Numbered from the stretch's first letter, positions 8,615-18,627 are shown. The stretch is DNA of 64,000 nt from Flavobacterium sp. (GCA_016787805.1 JAEUTY010000018.1:1-64000), one strand, 5' to 3'. Translations and numbers: made by a program. Notes: generated by a model from the sequence alone, not told the origin.

Positions 8615-9352
8615 TTACCAGTCTTTTTCAGTTGGTTTTGGTTTGGCCTTAACCTTTTGCAAATTGACTTTATCTTGTACTTTTTTCTCTTCGTTATTTA
8701 CTGCATCCAGCATGCTTTCAATATTTTGCTTGTTGGCTCCAGTAGGTTGTTTTTGCGGATTATCGCCTTGTTTTGGATCGGGTTTGTTTGGGTTTTTATT
8801 TTTATCGCCGTTCTCATTATTGTCCTTTTTGTCTTGGTCTTTTTCAGGATTTTTCTTTTGATCGTCTTTGTTTTTGTCCTTGTCTTTATTTTTGTCTTTA
8901 TTTCCGTCGCTTTTAGGCGGATTATCTTTCAGCATTTTCTTCGCCAAAGCGTAATTATAGCGTGTTTTTTCGTCTGAAGGATTGTTACGTAAAGCGTTTT
9001 TGTAGGCTTCAACCGCTCCTGCGTATTCTTTTTCCGTCATCAAACAATTACCCAAATTGTGGTATGCTTGATGTTTTTCAGGTCGCGTTTTGGCTTTATT
9101 CAACGCGGTTTGGTAATGGTATTTGGCTTCAGATGGTTGTTTTTGCTTGTAAATTGCGTTGCCTAAATTGTACGATGATTTGGCTTTTTTATTGAATTTA
9201 GCTTCCGAAATTCGGTATTCGGCTTCTGCTACATTGAATTTTTTTTCGGCAAAAGCATCGTTTCCTTCAGGCAAATGAGCGTCCTTTTCTTTTTTCTGGG
9301 CTTGAACCAAAAAAGAGAGCAACAAAATACTATATAGAATTACTTTTCTCAT
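8615..9352 (-). CDS. batC: BatC: TPR aerotolerance protein with a charged low-complexity tail
   Basis: 245 residues. A signal peptide ends near FLVQAQ (18). TPR repeats span about 28-140 (for example SYNLGNAIYKQKQPSEAKYHYQ and AYHNLGNCL). A Lys/Asp/Asn-rich low-complexity region (about 145-205) follows, dominated by DKNKDK-type runs and lacking hydrophobic residues, then a short conserved tail (QNIESMLDAVNNEEKKVQDKV). Its start overlaps the batB stop by 4 bp (ATGA), indicating translational coupling. Confidence 0.88.
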   Translation of the reverse strand: MRKVILYSILLLSFLVQAQKKEKDAHLPEGNDAFAEKKFNVAEAEYRISEAKFNKKAKSSYNLGNAIYKQKQPSEAKYHYQTALNKAKTRPEKHQAYHNLGNCLMTEKEYAGAVEAYKNALRNNPSDEKTRYNYALAKKMLKDNPPKSDGNKDKNKDKDKNKDDQKKNPEKDQDKKDNNENGDKNKNPNKPDPKQGDNPQKQPTGANKQNIESMLDAVNNEEKKVQDKVNLQKVKAKPKPTEKDW

Positions 9353-10386
9353 TCTTTTTCATTGAATAGGTTCAACTTTTTCACCCATTTGGTTTTACGT
9401 TCCGACAAAAATACATCCAACAAAAGCAAGAAAAATGCCACGCCTAAAAACCATTGAAACTGCGATTGAAAATTGGCTATTTGGATACTTTCAAACTCAT
9501 TTTTATCAATATTTTTCAATCGTTCGGTGATAAAATCAACCACTGATTTGGTGTTATTTCCATCAATGTAGTTTCCACCCGTTGCTTTCGCAATATTGGT
9601 TAGCACTTCGGGATTGCGTTTGGTTACTACAATTTGTCCGTCTTTGTCTTTTTGGTACTCTTCTACGATTCCGTTTACTTTTAGAGGAATTCGTCCGCCA
9701 TTTTCGGTTCCGACACCAATGGTAATGATTTTGATTCCTAAATCTTTAGCATCTTCAGCAGCATCTTCGGCTTCGTTAGAATGATCTTCACCATCTGAAA
9801 TGATGACCAATAATTTTCGCGTTTTATCTTTTTTATCAAAATACTGCGTCGACAAATCAATTGCTTGGTCGATGGAAGTTCCTTGCGATGAAATCGTACT
9901 AGTGTTCATACTTTGCAAGAACATTTTAGCCACGCTATAATCAGTTGTAATTGGTAAAACAGGGAAAGCGCTTCCTGAATACGCAATAATTCCGATGCGA
10001 TCATCGCCTAATTTGTTGATGATTTGCGACACCAATTGCTTACTTTTTTCCAAACGATTGGGCGAAACATCTTCGGCGAGCATACTTTTGGAAACATCGA
10101 TGGCAAAAACGATGTCAATGCCTTCGCGTTTGACTTTTTCTACTTTGGTTCCCATTTTGGGATTCACCAAACCTAAAATTAGAAAAAAAATGGCCAATAA
10201 AACGACACCAAACTTCAATATTGGTTTGAATAATGATTGCTCAGGACTGAGTTTTTTGATCAATTCTAAATCGCCAAATTCGGATTGCTTTTTCTTTTTC
10301 CACCATTGAACATAGAAAAACAATCCCAACAAAATTGGTATGAGCAATAGTAAATACAAATAGCCTTTTTCTTCTAGTTCGAACAT
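9349..10386 (-). CDS. batB: BatB: von Willebrand factor A membrane protein
   Basis: 345 residues. Membrane segments lie at about 8-27, 58-75 and near the C-terminus (about 314-332). Between them is a VWA domain with a complete MIDAS motif (DVSKS at about 97-101, and later GTS and SDGEDHS). Homologues bind divalent metal and mediate protein contacts. batA ends 4 bp upstream, so the two VWA genes are tightly coupled. Confidence 0.92.
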   Translation of the reverse strand: MFELEEKGYLYLLLLIPILLGLFFYVQWWKKKKQSEFGDLELIKKLSPEQSLFKPILKFGVVLLAIFFLILGLVNPKMGTKVEKVKREGIDIVFAIDVSKSMLAEDVSPNRLEKSKQLVSQIINKLGDDRIGIIAYSGSAFPVLPITTDYSVAKMFLQSMNTSTISSQGTSIDQAIDLSTQYFDKKDKTRKLLVIISDGEDHSNEAEDAAEDAKDLGIKIITIGVGTENGGRIPLKVNGIVEEYQKDKDGQIVVTKRNPEVLTNIAKATGGNYIDGNNTKSVVDFITERLKNIDKNEFESIQIANFQSQFQWFLGVAFFLLLLDVFLSERKTKWVKKLNLFNEKE

Positions 10387-10390
10387 AATT

Positions 10391-11392
10391 TTATATAAAA
10401 CTTCTAAAAATGGTTTTTCTTAAAATGATTTCTAAAAGCAATAAAATGCCTGCAATCCACACAAATGGTCGGTATTTTTCATCGTAATCGTAAAACTTTA
10501 ATTCCTTAATTTCCGATTTTTCGAGTTTATCAATAGCATCATAAATTTCTTCTAACTTATTGTTGTTGGTCGCGCGAAAATACTTTCCACCTGTGTTTTT
10601 TGCAATCTTTTTAAGTAATTTTTCGTCTATTTCAACTGGTAATTTTTTGAATAAAAGTTCACCTGATGGAGCAATTGCATAAGGAAAAAGAGCATTTCCG
10701 TTGGTTCCAATTCCGATAGTATATACTTTGATTCCGTATTCATGCGCAATTTCAGAAGCCGTTTCAGGTTCGATAAAACCTGCGTTGTTCACTCCATCGG
10801 TCAACAAAATAATCACTTTACTTTTGGCTTTGCTTTCTTTCAAACGATTGACCGCTGTTGTCAAACCCATTCCGATTCCAGTTCCGTCGTTCAAAACATT
10901 ATCGTATTTGATTTCGTCAACCGTATTCAACACGATGGCTTTGTCGCTGGTAACTGGAGTTTTAGTATATGCTTCGGCCGCATAAACTACAATTCCGATG
11001 CGATCATTAGGGCGATTTTCAACAAAAGATTTCGCTACTTTTTTGAGTGCTTCCAATCGATTGGGCGATAAATCTTTGGCCAACATACTACTCGAAACAT
11101 CCACAGCCATTACGATATCAATTCCTTTGGTCGATTTGGTTTCGTTGCTGATGTCAACCGTTCTTGGTCGCGCCAAAGCAACAATCAACGCGCTTAAAGC
11201 CAACAATCGCAATACAAATAAATACGGTTTTAATCTGGCTAACAACGAATTCGCACCTTTGAAACCTTTAACAGAACTTATTTTTAACGAAGGCGTAAGT
11301 TGTTTTCGTTTAAAGAAAAACCATGCCGCAACTAATGGTAACAATAGCAACAGAAAGAAAAACTCTGGATTTAAAAAAGTGATGTCTTTCAT
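10391..11392 (-). CDS. batA: BatA: von Willebrand factor A membrane protein
   Basis: 333 residues. N-terminal membrane segments at about 8-27 and 57-74, a VWA domain with MIDAS DVSSS (98-102), downstream DGTG and LTDGVNNAG, and a C-terminal membrane segment just before the basic end. The domain architecture matches BatB, its paralogue. The start codon overlaps the stop of the upstream 542-residue gene by one base. Confidence 0.92.
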   Translation of the reverse strand: MKDITFLNPEFFFLLLLLPLVAAWFFFKRKQLTPSLKISSVKGFKGANSLLARLKPYLFVLRLLALSALIVALARPRTVDISNETKSTKGIDIVMAVDVSSSMLAKDLSPNRLEALKKVAKSFVENRPNDRIGIVVYAAEAYTKTPVTSDKAIVLNTVDEIKYDNVLNDGTGIGMGLTTAVNRLKESKAKSKVIILLTDGVNNAGFIEPETASEIAHEYGIKVYTIGIGTNGNALFPYAIAPSGELLFKKLPVEIDEKLLKKIAKNTGGKYFRATNNNKLEEIYDAIDKLEKSEIKELKFYDYDEKYRPFVWIAGILLLLEIILRKTIFRSFI

Positions 11393-13020
11393 TATTGCGC
11401 CGTAGTTTTGAGTTCAACTGAATTAAAAACTCGTTCGGTTATTTGTTTACCAAATTCGTCGTTTTCTTTAAAAGCAATCATGATTTTTTGCAAACCGTCA
11501 TCTTGGCTAAAGAATAAAATTTCGTAATATCTTTTTTCAGAACTATTGCCGTCTTTGGCCATCAACGTTCCGTAAGCACGTTTGCCTTTGATGCCTTTTT
11601 GCGTATCAAAATCTTCCGATTTCACAAAAATATTGGCTGCACCTTCTTTTTCTAATTGCGTTATAGCTTCGTCAACTGCCTTGTCTAAATCAACTTTGTT
11701 TTCAACCGGTTTTTGTTTGATATCGGTGGTTTGTTTGAACTTGAACGTACCTAAACCAATATAAAAATCGTCGGTTAATTTTCCGTAACTGAACAATTGC
11801 ATTTCTTTGAACAAACGCGTTTTTTTGACATCCACACGCTGCAAAACCTTTGGTGTTTCTAATTTAATTCCTGGGTTTCCGTATTCGCTGAAAATCCATT
11901 CACCTTCGGCTAATTCACGAGTTTCGTTGCCCAAAATTTTATCTTTGGTCCAAGCAAATCCTTTTGTTATCACAAAAAATCCAAAAGTTAAAATCAAAAC
12001 GGCCGCGATGGCTCCAGCGATTTTGGCTCTTTTGCTGTTTTTCTCTTTTCGCAGTTGTTCCAAACGCGCTTTTTCCTTTTGCTGTTCGTTCCACAAATCG
12101 AGTTCATTGTTTTTTTCTACCACAACTGGGATTGATTTATGGATGGTTACGATAGAATTAGCGATGCGTTTTTTGTCTTCTTCAATTTCAAAATCAAGCG
12201 GTTTTGATTTGGCAAATTTTACCAAGTCGGCTTGTTTGAGGACTTTTTCGAGGTTGATAACTGTTTCGTTGGACAGTTTCAATTTCTTTTGTTTGGATGC
12301 TCTTCGTAAAGCTTCTATGAGTTCAGAAGTCGTGCTTTCCATAGCTGGAATATTGATTTCTTCTTCAATATAAGTACGCGCAATATCGGTTAATTCGGAA
12401 TAATACGGTTTGACTTCGCCTTTTTGCCACAATTCTTTTTGTTCCAATTGTTGTAAGAGTGAAGTCGCTTTTTCAATTGGTGTTTTGTATTCTACTACAA
12501 CTGGTTTTTCTTTCTTCGGACGGTTTTTCAAATAACGATACAATACGAAACCAACTGCTGCAAGAAGTAATAAACCAACTACGTATTTCCACCAATCGCT
12601 TTGGGCTTTTTCGGGTGCAATGTCTTTGATGTCGTACATTTTTTGTTTCAACGTATCCACCACAACATTTTTTACCTCAACATTCAAACTATCAGAAAAA
12701 ACGGGTTTTCCGTTAATCATAATTGGCAAACGAGCGATGGCGTATTCACCCGAATCAAATTGTGTAATTCCGTATTGTTTAATTAGTTCATGTCGACTTC
12801 CTTTTTTTATTGTATCGATTTTGTACGATTGAATGACTTCGAGATTGCCTATGAATTTTGGATTTGGAAAAACCACTTTGGTGTTGGTGTCAACTTCTGT
12901 TTTGAGTGTTAATTTGAATTCGGCGCCGATTTTCTTTTTAGTAGAATCAATAGCTGTTATGACTTTTTGAGCAAAAAGTGAAGATGTAAATAAAAATAGT
13001 ATGTAGAGTTTAATTTTCAT
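11392..13020 (-). CDS. Bat-operon membrane protein (BatD/DUF4381-like)
   Basis: 542 residues. The signal peptide ends near LFAQ (18) and is followed by a short beta-rich periplasmic domain (about 20-135). A membrane segment (YVVGLLLLAAVGFVLYRYL, about 146-164) precedes a helical cytoplasmic domain (about 180-300). A second membrane segment lies at about 338-358, and a C-terminal alpha/beta domain (about 375-535) is rich in Lys and Glu. The position between DUF58 and batA is usual in Bacteroidota. The extra C-terminal domain is not one I recognise. Confidence 0.8.
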   Translation of the reverse strand: MKIKLYILFLFTSSLFAQKVITAIDSTKKKIGAEFKLTLKTEVDTNTKVVFPNPKFIGNLEVIQSYKIDTIKKGSRHELIKQYGITQFDSGEYAIARLPIMINGKPVFSDSLNVEVKNVVVDTLKQKMYDIKDIAPEKAQSDWWKYVVGLLLLAAVGFVLYRYLKNRPKKEKPVVVEYKTPIEKATSLLQQLEQKELWQKGEVKPYYSELTDIARTYIEEEINIPAMESTTSELIEALRRASKQKKLKLSNETVINLEKVLKQADLVKFAKSKPLDFEIEEDKKRIANSIVTIHKSIPVVVEKNNELDLWNEQQKEKARLEQLRKEKNSKRAKIAGAIAAVLILTFGFFVITKGFAWTKDKILGNETRELAEGEWIFSEYGNPGIKLETPKVLQRVDVKKTRLFKEMQLFSYGKLTDDFYIGLGTFKFKQTTDIKQKPVENKVDLDKAVDEAITQLEKEGAANIFVKSEDFDTQKGIKGKRAYGTLMAKDGNSSEKRYYEILFFSQDDGLQKIMIAFKENDEFGKQITERVFNSVELKTTAQ

Positions 13021-13032
13021 TATTTGTGAATA

Positions 13033-13059
13033 CCTAACAGGTTTTGGAAACCTGTTAGG
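13033..13059. repeat. Perfect hairpin inside the bat operon
   Basis: CCTAACAGGTTT, TGG, AAACCTGTTAGG is a perfect 12-bp stem with a 3-nt loop between the DUF58 gene and the next gene. There is no T-run, so it is more likely an RNA-processing or attenuation element than a full terminator. Confidence 0.75.
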
Positions 13060-13064
13060 ATAAT

Positions 13065-13931
13065 TTATCTCGATTTAAAATAGCCTAATAATTTAGTAAC
13101 ATAACTTTCGTCAACACGCGTATTTACGGTACCAGAGCCACATTTTGAAAAAATATCTTTGAAATAATTGACTTTGTTTTGATAGTTTTTCTCGTAATTC
13201 ATTCGGATGGTTTTTGACGAGGTATCAACCGTCATTAATTCGCCCGATTCTGCATCTTCCATTTCCACAATTCCGATGTTGGGCATTTTTTCTTCGCGAA
13301 TGTCGTAGACTCTTACACCTGTTATATCGTGCTTTTTACCTGCAATTTTTAATGTTTTTTCGTAGTCGTCATCTACCATAAAATCGGAAATCACAAAAAC
13401 AATTGCTTTCTTTTTTTGGGTAGCCGACAAAAATTTTAATGCTTGTGACAAATCAGTTTTTCTGCTTTTGGGTTGGAATTCGATCAATTCACGGATGATT
13501 CTAAGTACGTGCGACTTTCCTTTTTTAGGTGGAATGTACAACTCGATATCGTCTGAGAACAAAATCAACCCAATTTTATCATTATTTTGTGTCGCCGAAA
13601 ACGCCATGGTTGCAGCAATTTCGGTTACAATTTCGCTTTTCAATTGATTTTTAGTTCCGAAACTTTCCGAACCTGAAATGTCTACCATTAGCATCATGGT
13701 AAGTTCGCGTTCTTCTTCAAAAACTTTTACATAAGGTTCGTTGTAGCGCGCGGTTACGTTCCAATCGATGGCACGAACGTCGTCGCCAAATTGGTATTGT
13801 CGCACTTCCGAAAATGTCATACCGCGTCCTTTGAACGACGTGTGGTATTCGCCCGAAAAGATGTGATCGCTCAATCTTCGGGTTTTGATTTCTATTTTAC
13901 GAACTTTTTTGAGTAAGTCTTTGGTTTCCAT
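13065..13931 (-). CDS. DUF58-domain protein of the moxR-bat operon
   Basis: 288-residue soluble protein. The DUF58 signature (GRGMTFSEVRQYQFGDDVRAIDWNVTARY, about 36-64) leads into a VWA-like fold with MIDAS DISGS (about 85-89). DUF58 proteins accompany MoxR ATPases and are thought to act as co-chaperone partners. No signal peptide. It is separated from moxR by an 82-bp word-repeat spacer. Confidence 0.9.
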   Translation of the reverse strand: METKDLLKKVRKIEIKTRRLSDHIFSGEYHTSFKGRGMTFSEVRQYQFGDDVRAIDWNVTARYNEPYVKVFEEERELTMMLMVDISGSESFGTKNQLKSEIVTEIAATMAFSATQNNDKIGLILFSDDIELYIPPKKGKSHVLRIIRELIEFQPKSRKTDLSQALKFLSATQKKKAIVFVISDFMVDDDYEKTLKIAGKKHDITGVRVYDIREEKMPNIGIVEMEDAESGELMTVDTSSKTIRMNYEKNYQNKVNYFKDIFSKCGSGTVNTRVDESYVTKLLGYFKSR

Positions 13932-14013
13932 TTTTTTAGCTGTTAGCTGTTAGCTTTCAGCTTTTAGCCATCAGTATTTAGCTGATAGCTGATAGCCGAT
14001 AGCTAGAAGCTAA
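13932..14013. repeat. AGCTGTT/AGCTGAT word repeat between moxR and DUF58
   Basis: Tandem words AGCTGTT, AGCTTTC, GATAGCTGATAGCC form imperfect inverted arms around the centre. It is another member of the low-complexity intergenic families in this chromosome. Confidence 0.7.
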
Positions 14014-15018
14014 TTAAGGAACTTCTATTTCGTTTACGATTTTGTTGATGATGTCAACCGAAGTAGTGTTTTCGGCTTCGGCTTCGTAAGTAATTCCGAT
14101 ACGGTGACGCAACACATCGTGAACTACGGCGCGAACGTCTTCTGGAATTACATAACCGCGTCGTTTGATGAAAGCGTAACATTTGGCAGCAATCGCTAAG
14201 TTGATACTTCCACGTGGTGACGCACCAAAACTGATGAGTGGTTTTAGACTTTCTAATTTATATTTTTCTGGATTTCGTGTGGCGAAAATAATGTCGAGAA
14301 TGTATTTTTCGATTTTTTCATCCATGTACACCTCGCGAACGGCTTCTTGAGCACGCAAAATTTGATCGACCGAAACCACAGCATTCACTTTTTCATAAGC
14401 GCCTTTTAAATTTTGACGAATGACCAAACGTTCTTCATCCATTTTAGGATAATCGATTACGGTTTTTAGCATAAAACGATCAACTTGCGCTTCAGGCAAC
14501 GGATACGTTCCTTCTTGCTCGATTGGGTTTTGCGTCGCGAGAACCAAAAATGGTTTTTCAAGTTTAAATGTAGTATCGCCAATGGTTACTTGTTTTTCCT
14601 GCATCGCTTCGAGCAAAGCTGATTGTACCTTAGCCGGCGCACGGTTGATTTCGTCTGCCAGGATAAAATTGGCAAAAATTGGTCCTTTTTTAATGGAAAA
14701 ATCGTTGGCTTTGATGTTGTAAATCATGGTTCCAACTACGTCAGCTGGTAATAAATCGGGCGTAAACTGAATACGACTAAAACTGCCTTGAACCGCTTGT
14801 GATAGTGTGTTGATGGCTAATGTTTTTGCCAAACCTGGAACACCTTCCAAAAGAATATGACCTTGTCCTAACAATCCAATCAACAAACGTTCTACCATGT
14901 GTTTTTGACCGACGATTACTTTGTTCATTTCCATGGTGAGTAAGTCGATAAAAGCACTTTCTCTTTCTATTTTTTCATTGATGGCTCTAATGTCTAAAGC
15001 GCTACCATTTTCTTCCAT
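14014..15018 (-). CDS. MoxR-family AAA+ ATPase
   Basis: 334 residues. Walker A GVPGLAKT at 59-66, Walker B FILADEINRAP at about 118-128, sensor 1 LVLATQNPIEQEGTYPLPEAQ and sensor 2 SPRGS near 258. The sequence is typical of the MRP subfamily that heads bat operons. It probably acts as a chaperone-like remodeler with the DUF58 and VWA proteins. First gene of the eight-gene minus-strand operon. Confidence 0.93.
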   Translation of the reverse strand: MEENGSALDIRAINEKIERESAFIDLLTMEMNKVIVGQKHMVERLLIGLLGQGHILLEGVPGLAKTLAINTLSQAVQGSFSRIQFTPDLLPADVVGTMIYNIKANDFSIKKGPIFANFILADEINRAPAKVQSALLEAMQEKQVTIGDTTFKLEKPFLVLATQNPIEQEGTYPLPEAQVDRFMLKTVIDYPKMDEERLVIRQNLKGAYEKVNAVVSVDQILRAQEAVREVYMDEKIEKYILDIIFATRNPEKYKLESLKPLISFGASPRGSINLAIAAKCYAFIKRRGYVIPEDVRAVVHDVLRHRIGITYEAEAENTTSVDIINKIVNEIEVP

Positions 15019-15185
15019 AAAATCAATTTTATCAGTATAAATGAGGGTTCAAATTTTAACATTTCAAAAGTGAAAATTTTATTAGGAAAGGAATGTTAAT
15101 AATGCGTTAAAACTTAGATTAGATTGTGGTTTTTAAGGATGATTTATGATTTTGTTTTAGTAATTTTAGACTTTTTAACAGCACC

Positions 15186-16055
15186 ATGAGAAAAACAACA
15201 CTTTCGCCTATAATTGCAGGTACAATGAATTGGGGAGATTGGGACAAGAAGTTAACGACTTCTGAAATGGTACATTTAATGAACATTTGTATCGAAAATA
15301 AAATCACCACTTTTGATCACGCTGATATTTATGGCGGTTATACTACCGAAGCGCAATTTGGAAAAGCATTTGTCGAAAGTAAAATTTCGAGAGATAAAAT
15401 GCAGTTGATTTCTAAGTGTGGCATTCAACATACACAAGGAAGACCCAATACAATAAAACATTACGATTACTCGAAAGAATACATTATTTGGTCGGTGGAA
15501 AATTCACTCAGAAATTTACAAACCGATTATTTGGATGTTTTGCTGTTGCATCGCCCGAGTCCGTTGATGCAAGCCGATGAAATTGCGGAAGCGGTTTTGA
15601 AATTGAAATCGGAGCGCAAAATTATTGACTTTGGTTTATCAAATTTTACGACTTCACAAACCGAATTAATTGCTCAAAAAACCAATGTGAGTTACAATCA
15701 GATTCAATTTTCGGCCAATCATCACCAATCCATGTTGGACGGCAGTTTGGATTATATGCAAGTACACGACATTCGCCCAATGAGTTGGAATCCACTGGGA
15801 ACTGTTTTTAGAGAAGACATTGAACAAACGCGACGTTTAAAAAAATTATTGATGCAATTAGTAGAAAAATATAGCGTTGGCTCGGATACGATTTTGTTGG
15901 CGTGGATTTTAAAACATCCTGCCAAAATCATTCCTGTGGCTGGAACGGTAAACATTGCTCGAATTCAATCGTTGATGAAAGCCGTTGAGTTGGAGTTGGA
16001 CCAATTGGATTGGTTTGCTATTTGGACCGAAAGTATGGGAAATAAAGTGCCTTAA
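15186..16055 (+). CDS. Aldo/keto reductase
   Basis: 289-residue NADPH-dependent oxidoreductase of the YdhF-like group. The catalytic tetrad is visible: D44 and Y49 in FDHADIYGG, the Lys in MQLISKCGI and the His in LLLHRPSP. C-terminal cofactor-binding residues fit IPVAGTVNIARIQ. It is divergent from moxR and followed by an inverted-repeat element. Substrate unknown. Confidence 0.9.
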   Translation: MRKTTLSPIIAGTMNWGDWDKKLTTSEMVHLMNICIENKITTFDHADIYGGYTTEAQFGKAFVESKISRDKMQLISKCGIQHTQGRPNTIKHYDYSKEYIIWSVENSLRNLQTDYLDVLLLHRPSPLMQADEIAEAVLKLKSERKIIDFGLSNFTTSQTELIAQKTNVSYNQIQFSANHHQSMLDGSLDYMQVHDIRPMSWNPLGTVFREDIEQTRRLKKLLMQLVEKYSVGSDTILLAWILKHPAKIIPVAGTVNIARIQSLMKAVELELDQLDWFAIWTESMGNKVP

Positions 16056-16060
16056 ATTTA

Positions 16061-16121
16061 GTTTACTGTCGCAGTTTACAGTCGCAGTTTCGCTCTGTAA
16101 ACTGAGACTGAGACTGCAAAC
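16061..16121. repeat. CAGTCGCAGTTT-word inverted repeat
   Basis: A left arm at 16061-16090 (GTTTACTGTCGCAGTTTACA words) faces a right arm at 16096-16121 (TGTAAACTGAGACTGAGACTG). It fills the whole gap between two co-oriented genes. Confidence 0.75.
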
Positions 16122-16129
16122 TAAAAAAC

Positions 16130-17278
16130 ATGATCAACAAACGTCTTCTTATCAAAAACTTACTCGCTCACAATGATGAGAGTAGTTTTTATGACAAGAA
16201 ACGTCAATTGAATTTGCATACCAAAGAAGGAAAAGCCAAGTTTTTGAAACACATTTGTGCTTTATCGAATTCTAATCCTTCTAACAATTCTTACATTGTG
16301 GTTGGTGTTGAAGATCAGGACAATTCAATAACTGGCGACGATTTTTTTGACGACAGTCGCATTCAGAATTTGGTCAATGCTTTTTTGGAAAATCCGCCTA
16401 AAATTCAGTACGAAAATGTGCCTTTCCCGAATTTGCCAAAAGACAAAGTTGTTGGATTAGTAACCATCAAACCCAAATCGAAAACTTCGTATTTTAAAAA
16501 AGGAATTCACACCATTCCCATCAATACTACCTTTGTGCGTCGCGGTAGCAATTCGATTCCTACGGAAGAAAAAATTCCGTATTCCAAACAAAATATTGAA
16601 ACCGTTATTAGTATTGAGAACAATTCACGCAACAGCATTGCGCATACGCTCGATAGTGTGATTGATTTTATGAATTTTCGCCATAAAGACATGACTTCGG
16701 AATACCGCGTTTTTAAGGAATTATTTGTGATTTGTTGGGCAGGAATTCCGAAAAAAATGCGCGACAAAACGTTTCTTTCACGAGTTGATATTGAATTGGT
16801 CAACGAGCAAATTAAGTTATTTTATTCGGCACAAGATGATGTAACGATCACTTTTGATGAAGATTCGTTTACGATTACCGAATACGTTCCGTTGGGTTTG
16901 AACGACAAAACGAGTTATTATCCTTTGGAGCAACAAAAACTGACTTTTTTTGACAATGGTTATTACAAAATTGAGACAGAAATGTTATTTGAACCGCCGC
17001 AATACAACAGAAAAATGATGTTTCACATTTATAATTCTAATCTTTCATTGTTAGGCAAAATGCAAAAAGGATTGGAATTGACCGAGCGTGAGGAAAAAGA
17101 TTTGGAAAACCTTCCTTCCACCTTGATGATTTGTTACCTCAACGGATTTGAAGACGCCAAACAAAAACTGATTGACGCCAAATTGTTACTCAAGCAATTT
17201 AAAAATGCTGAAGTATATGTCAACTTTAAAGAAGTGATGCGTGTGTTGCGAAAGATGAAGTACGGAAAAACCGAATAA
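16130..17278 (+). CDS. AlbA_2 (Schlafen-like) putative DNA-binding protein
   Basis: 382-residue soluble protein. The N-terminal 150 residues fit the AlbA_2 domain: FLKHICALSNSNP, then YIVVGVEDQDNSITGDDFFDD, then a TTFVRRGSNSIPTEEE-like strand. The remaining 230 residues are not recognised. AlbA_2 proteins are often transcriptional regulators or defence-associated proteins; nothing around this gene settles the role. It converges on the next gene with only 3 bp between stops. Confidence 0.75.
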   Translation: MINKRLLIKNLLAHNDESSFYDKKRQLNLHTKEGKAKFLKHICALSNSNPSNNSYIVVGVEDQDNSITGDDFFDDSRIQNLVNAFLENPPKIQYENVPFPNLPKDKVVGLVTIKPKSKTSYFKKGIHTIPINTTFVRRGSNSIPTEEKIPYSKQNIETVISIENNSRNSIAHTLDSVIDFMNFRHKDMTSEYRVFKELFVICWAGIPKKMRDKTFLSRVDIELVNEQIKLFYSAQDDVTITFDEDSFTITEYVPLGLNDKTSYYPLEQQKLTFFDNGYYKIETEMLFEPPQYNRKMMFHIYNSNLSLLGKMQKGLELTEREEKDLENLPSTLMICYLNGFEDAKQKLIDAKLLLKQFKNAEVYVNFKEVMRVLRKMKYGKTE

Positions 17279-17281
17279 CTG

Positions 17282-18460
17282 TTATTGTTGCAAGCTTTTA
17301 AGCAATTTTTCTTCTTTATCACTCAATAAAATTACATCGTATTTTTTCCAGAATTCTTCCGTGTATTTGTTGCCATTCATGAACAAGCTTGTTCCTTTGA
17401 ATTTGCTTTCTTTATCGAGTTTGAATTCGCCTTCTTTGTAATTCAAAACTGTTAAATCGCAAGTACTTTCAAAAGTGTTATCAATTTTATTTCCAAATTT
17501 GATGTATACATTGGCACTTGATTGGTAGTATACTAATACGTATTTATCGCCATCGATTTTGTACTTTGCTTTGCGAGCATAATTGTTGAATTTAACTTTT
17601 GCTATCAAAAGATTATGCAGTTCGTTGAACTTTTTATGTTCGGGAGAAAATGCCAAATCAACATCTAAAATTAGTTTGGTTTTCGAGTCAAAAACAACAG
17701 TTCCTGCGAAAATCATTTCTTCTTCTATTCCTTCTTTTGGTTCTATGGAAACAATATCTATGCTACTTCCATCAGCCATTTTCTTGGTTTGAGCATAAAA
17801 ATCATAGTCTTCGCTTTTCAAAATAGAATTGATTCCTTTGAAATTATAGCCATATTCGATAGCATCTTGAATGTTATTCAAATTGACAGACATAATTGCT
17901 TGTTGGCGTTCATTGGCAGTAGCATCTTTCAAATCAAAAACGCGACTTTGTTTTACTTGAAGATCTGAAGCGCCACTTTTTCGTTTTACATAATAATCAA
18001 CTAAACCATCCGCAAATGATGTGAATTTACCGTCTACATTGATGAATTCGCGGTAATACGTATTGAGTAAAAGAGCTTTTTCAAGTTTTGTTTTAGAGGC
18101 GTCAACAGCCATTTTTAGTAATACTTTTCCAGGGAATTTGTTTACCACTACTTCTTCAAGCTCAAAAATTTGCACATCAAGAAAAACCTCTACTTCGTCG
18201 CTATCATTACTTGCAACTATTGAAATTGAATTGTAATAAACGTGACTAAAAAAAATCTTCGCGTTAGGAGTTGGTAGAGTAATACGAAATTTTCCTTCTT
18301 CATTGGATATAGTTCCTATGCTAGAATTTTCAACACTTATTGAGACGCTTTCTATGGGAAGTTTGGTTTCTTTGTCTTTGATTACACCTGATATTGTTCG
18401 GGTTTGAGCAAATGTAAAAGCAGTTACAAGGATTAAAATTTGAGCAATGATTTTTTTCAT
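17282..18460 (-). CDS. Secreted CarboxypepD_reg-like domain protein
   Basis: 392 residues from the ATG at 18460. The signal peptide ends near FTFAQ (18). A carboxypeptidase regulatory-like (CarboxypepD_reg) domain follows (about 20-105: ISGVIKDKETKLPIESVSISVEN, then GTISNEEGKFRI). The remaining 285 residues resemble the periplasmic domain of DUF5686-type proteins but without its barrel. Probably periplasmic or outer-membrane associated. Function unknown. Confidence 0.8.
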   Translation of the reverse strand: MKKIIAQILILVTAFTFAQTRTISGVIKDKETKLPIESVSISVENSSIGTISNEEGKFRITLPTPNAKIFFSHVYYNSISIVASNDSDEVEVFLDVQIFELEEVVVNKFPGKVLLKMAVDASKTKLEKALLLNTYYREFINVDGKFTSFADGLVDYYVKRKSGASDLQVKQSRVFDLKDATANERQQAIMSVNLNNIQDAIEYGYNFKGINSILKSEDYDFYAQTKKMADGSSIDIVSIEPKEGIEEEMIFAGTVVFDSKTKLILDVDLAFSPEHKKFNELHNLLIAKVKFNNYARKAKYKIDGDKYVLVYYQSSANVYIKFGNKIDNTFESTCDLTVLNYKEGEFKLDKESKFKGTSLFMNGNKYTEEFWKKYDVILLSDKEEKLLKSLQQ

Positions 18461-18570
18461 AAAAATTGTTGTTTTCAGGTTTTTATGCAATTCCTCAAAT
18501 ATAACTTTTTTTGAATTAAAACTGATAATTTATCAGCTATTAGTCATTAACATTTTTTTTTGACATTAAA

Positions 18571-18600
18571 AAAACGACAACTTTTTACAGCTGTCGTTTT
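18571..18600 (-). terminator. Terminator of the peptide/acyltransferase operon
   Basis: AAAACGACA ... TGTCGTTTT (9-bp stem), followed on the minus strand by a T-run, just downstream of the AAA ATPase stop. A near-identical CGAC/GTCG terminator lies at 23508-23537. Confidence 0.85.
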
Positions 18601-18627
18601 TCGATTATAAGTAGTTTATAGTAGTGA

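Noticed and set aside
8558-8977. 139-codon plus-strand frame opposite batC and batD
   Set aside because: Mirror of the Lys/Asp-rich batC tail; the product is a Phe/Val/Leu-rich artefact.
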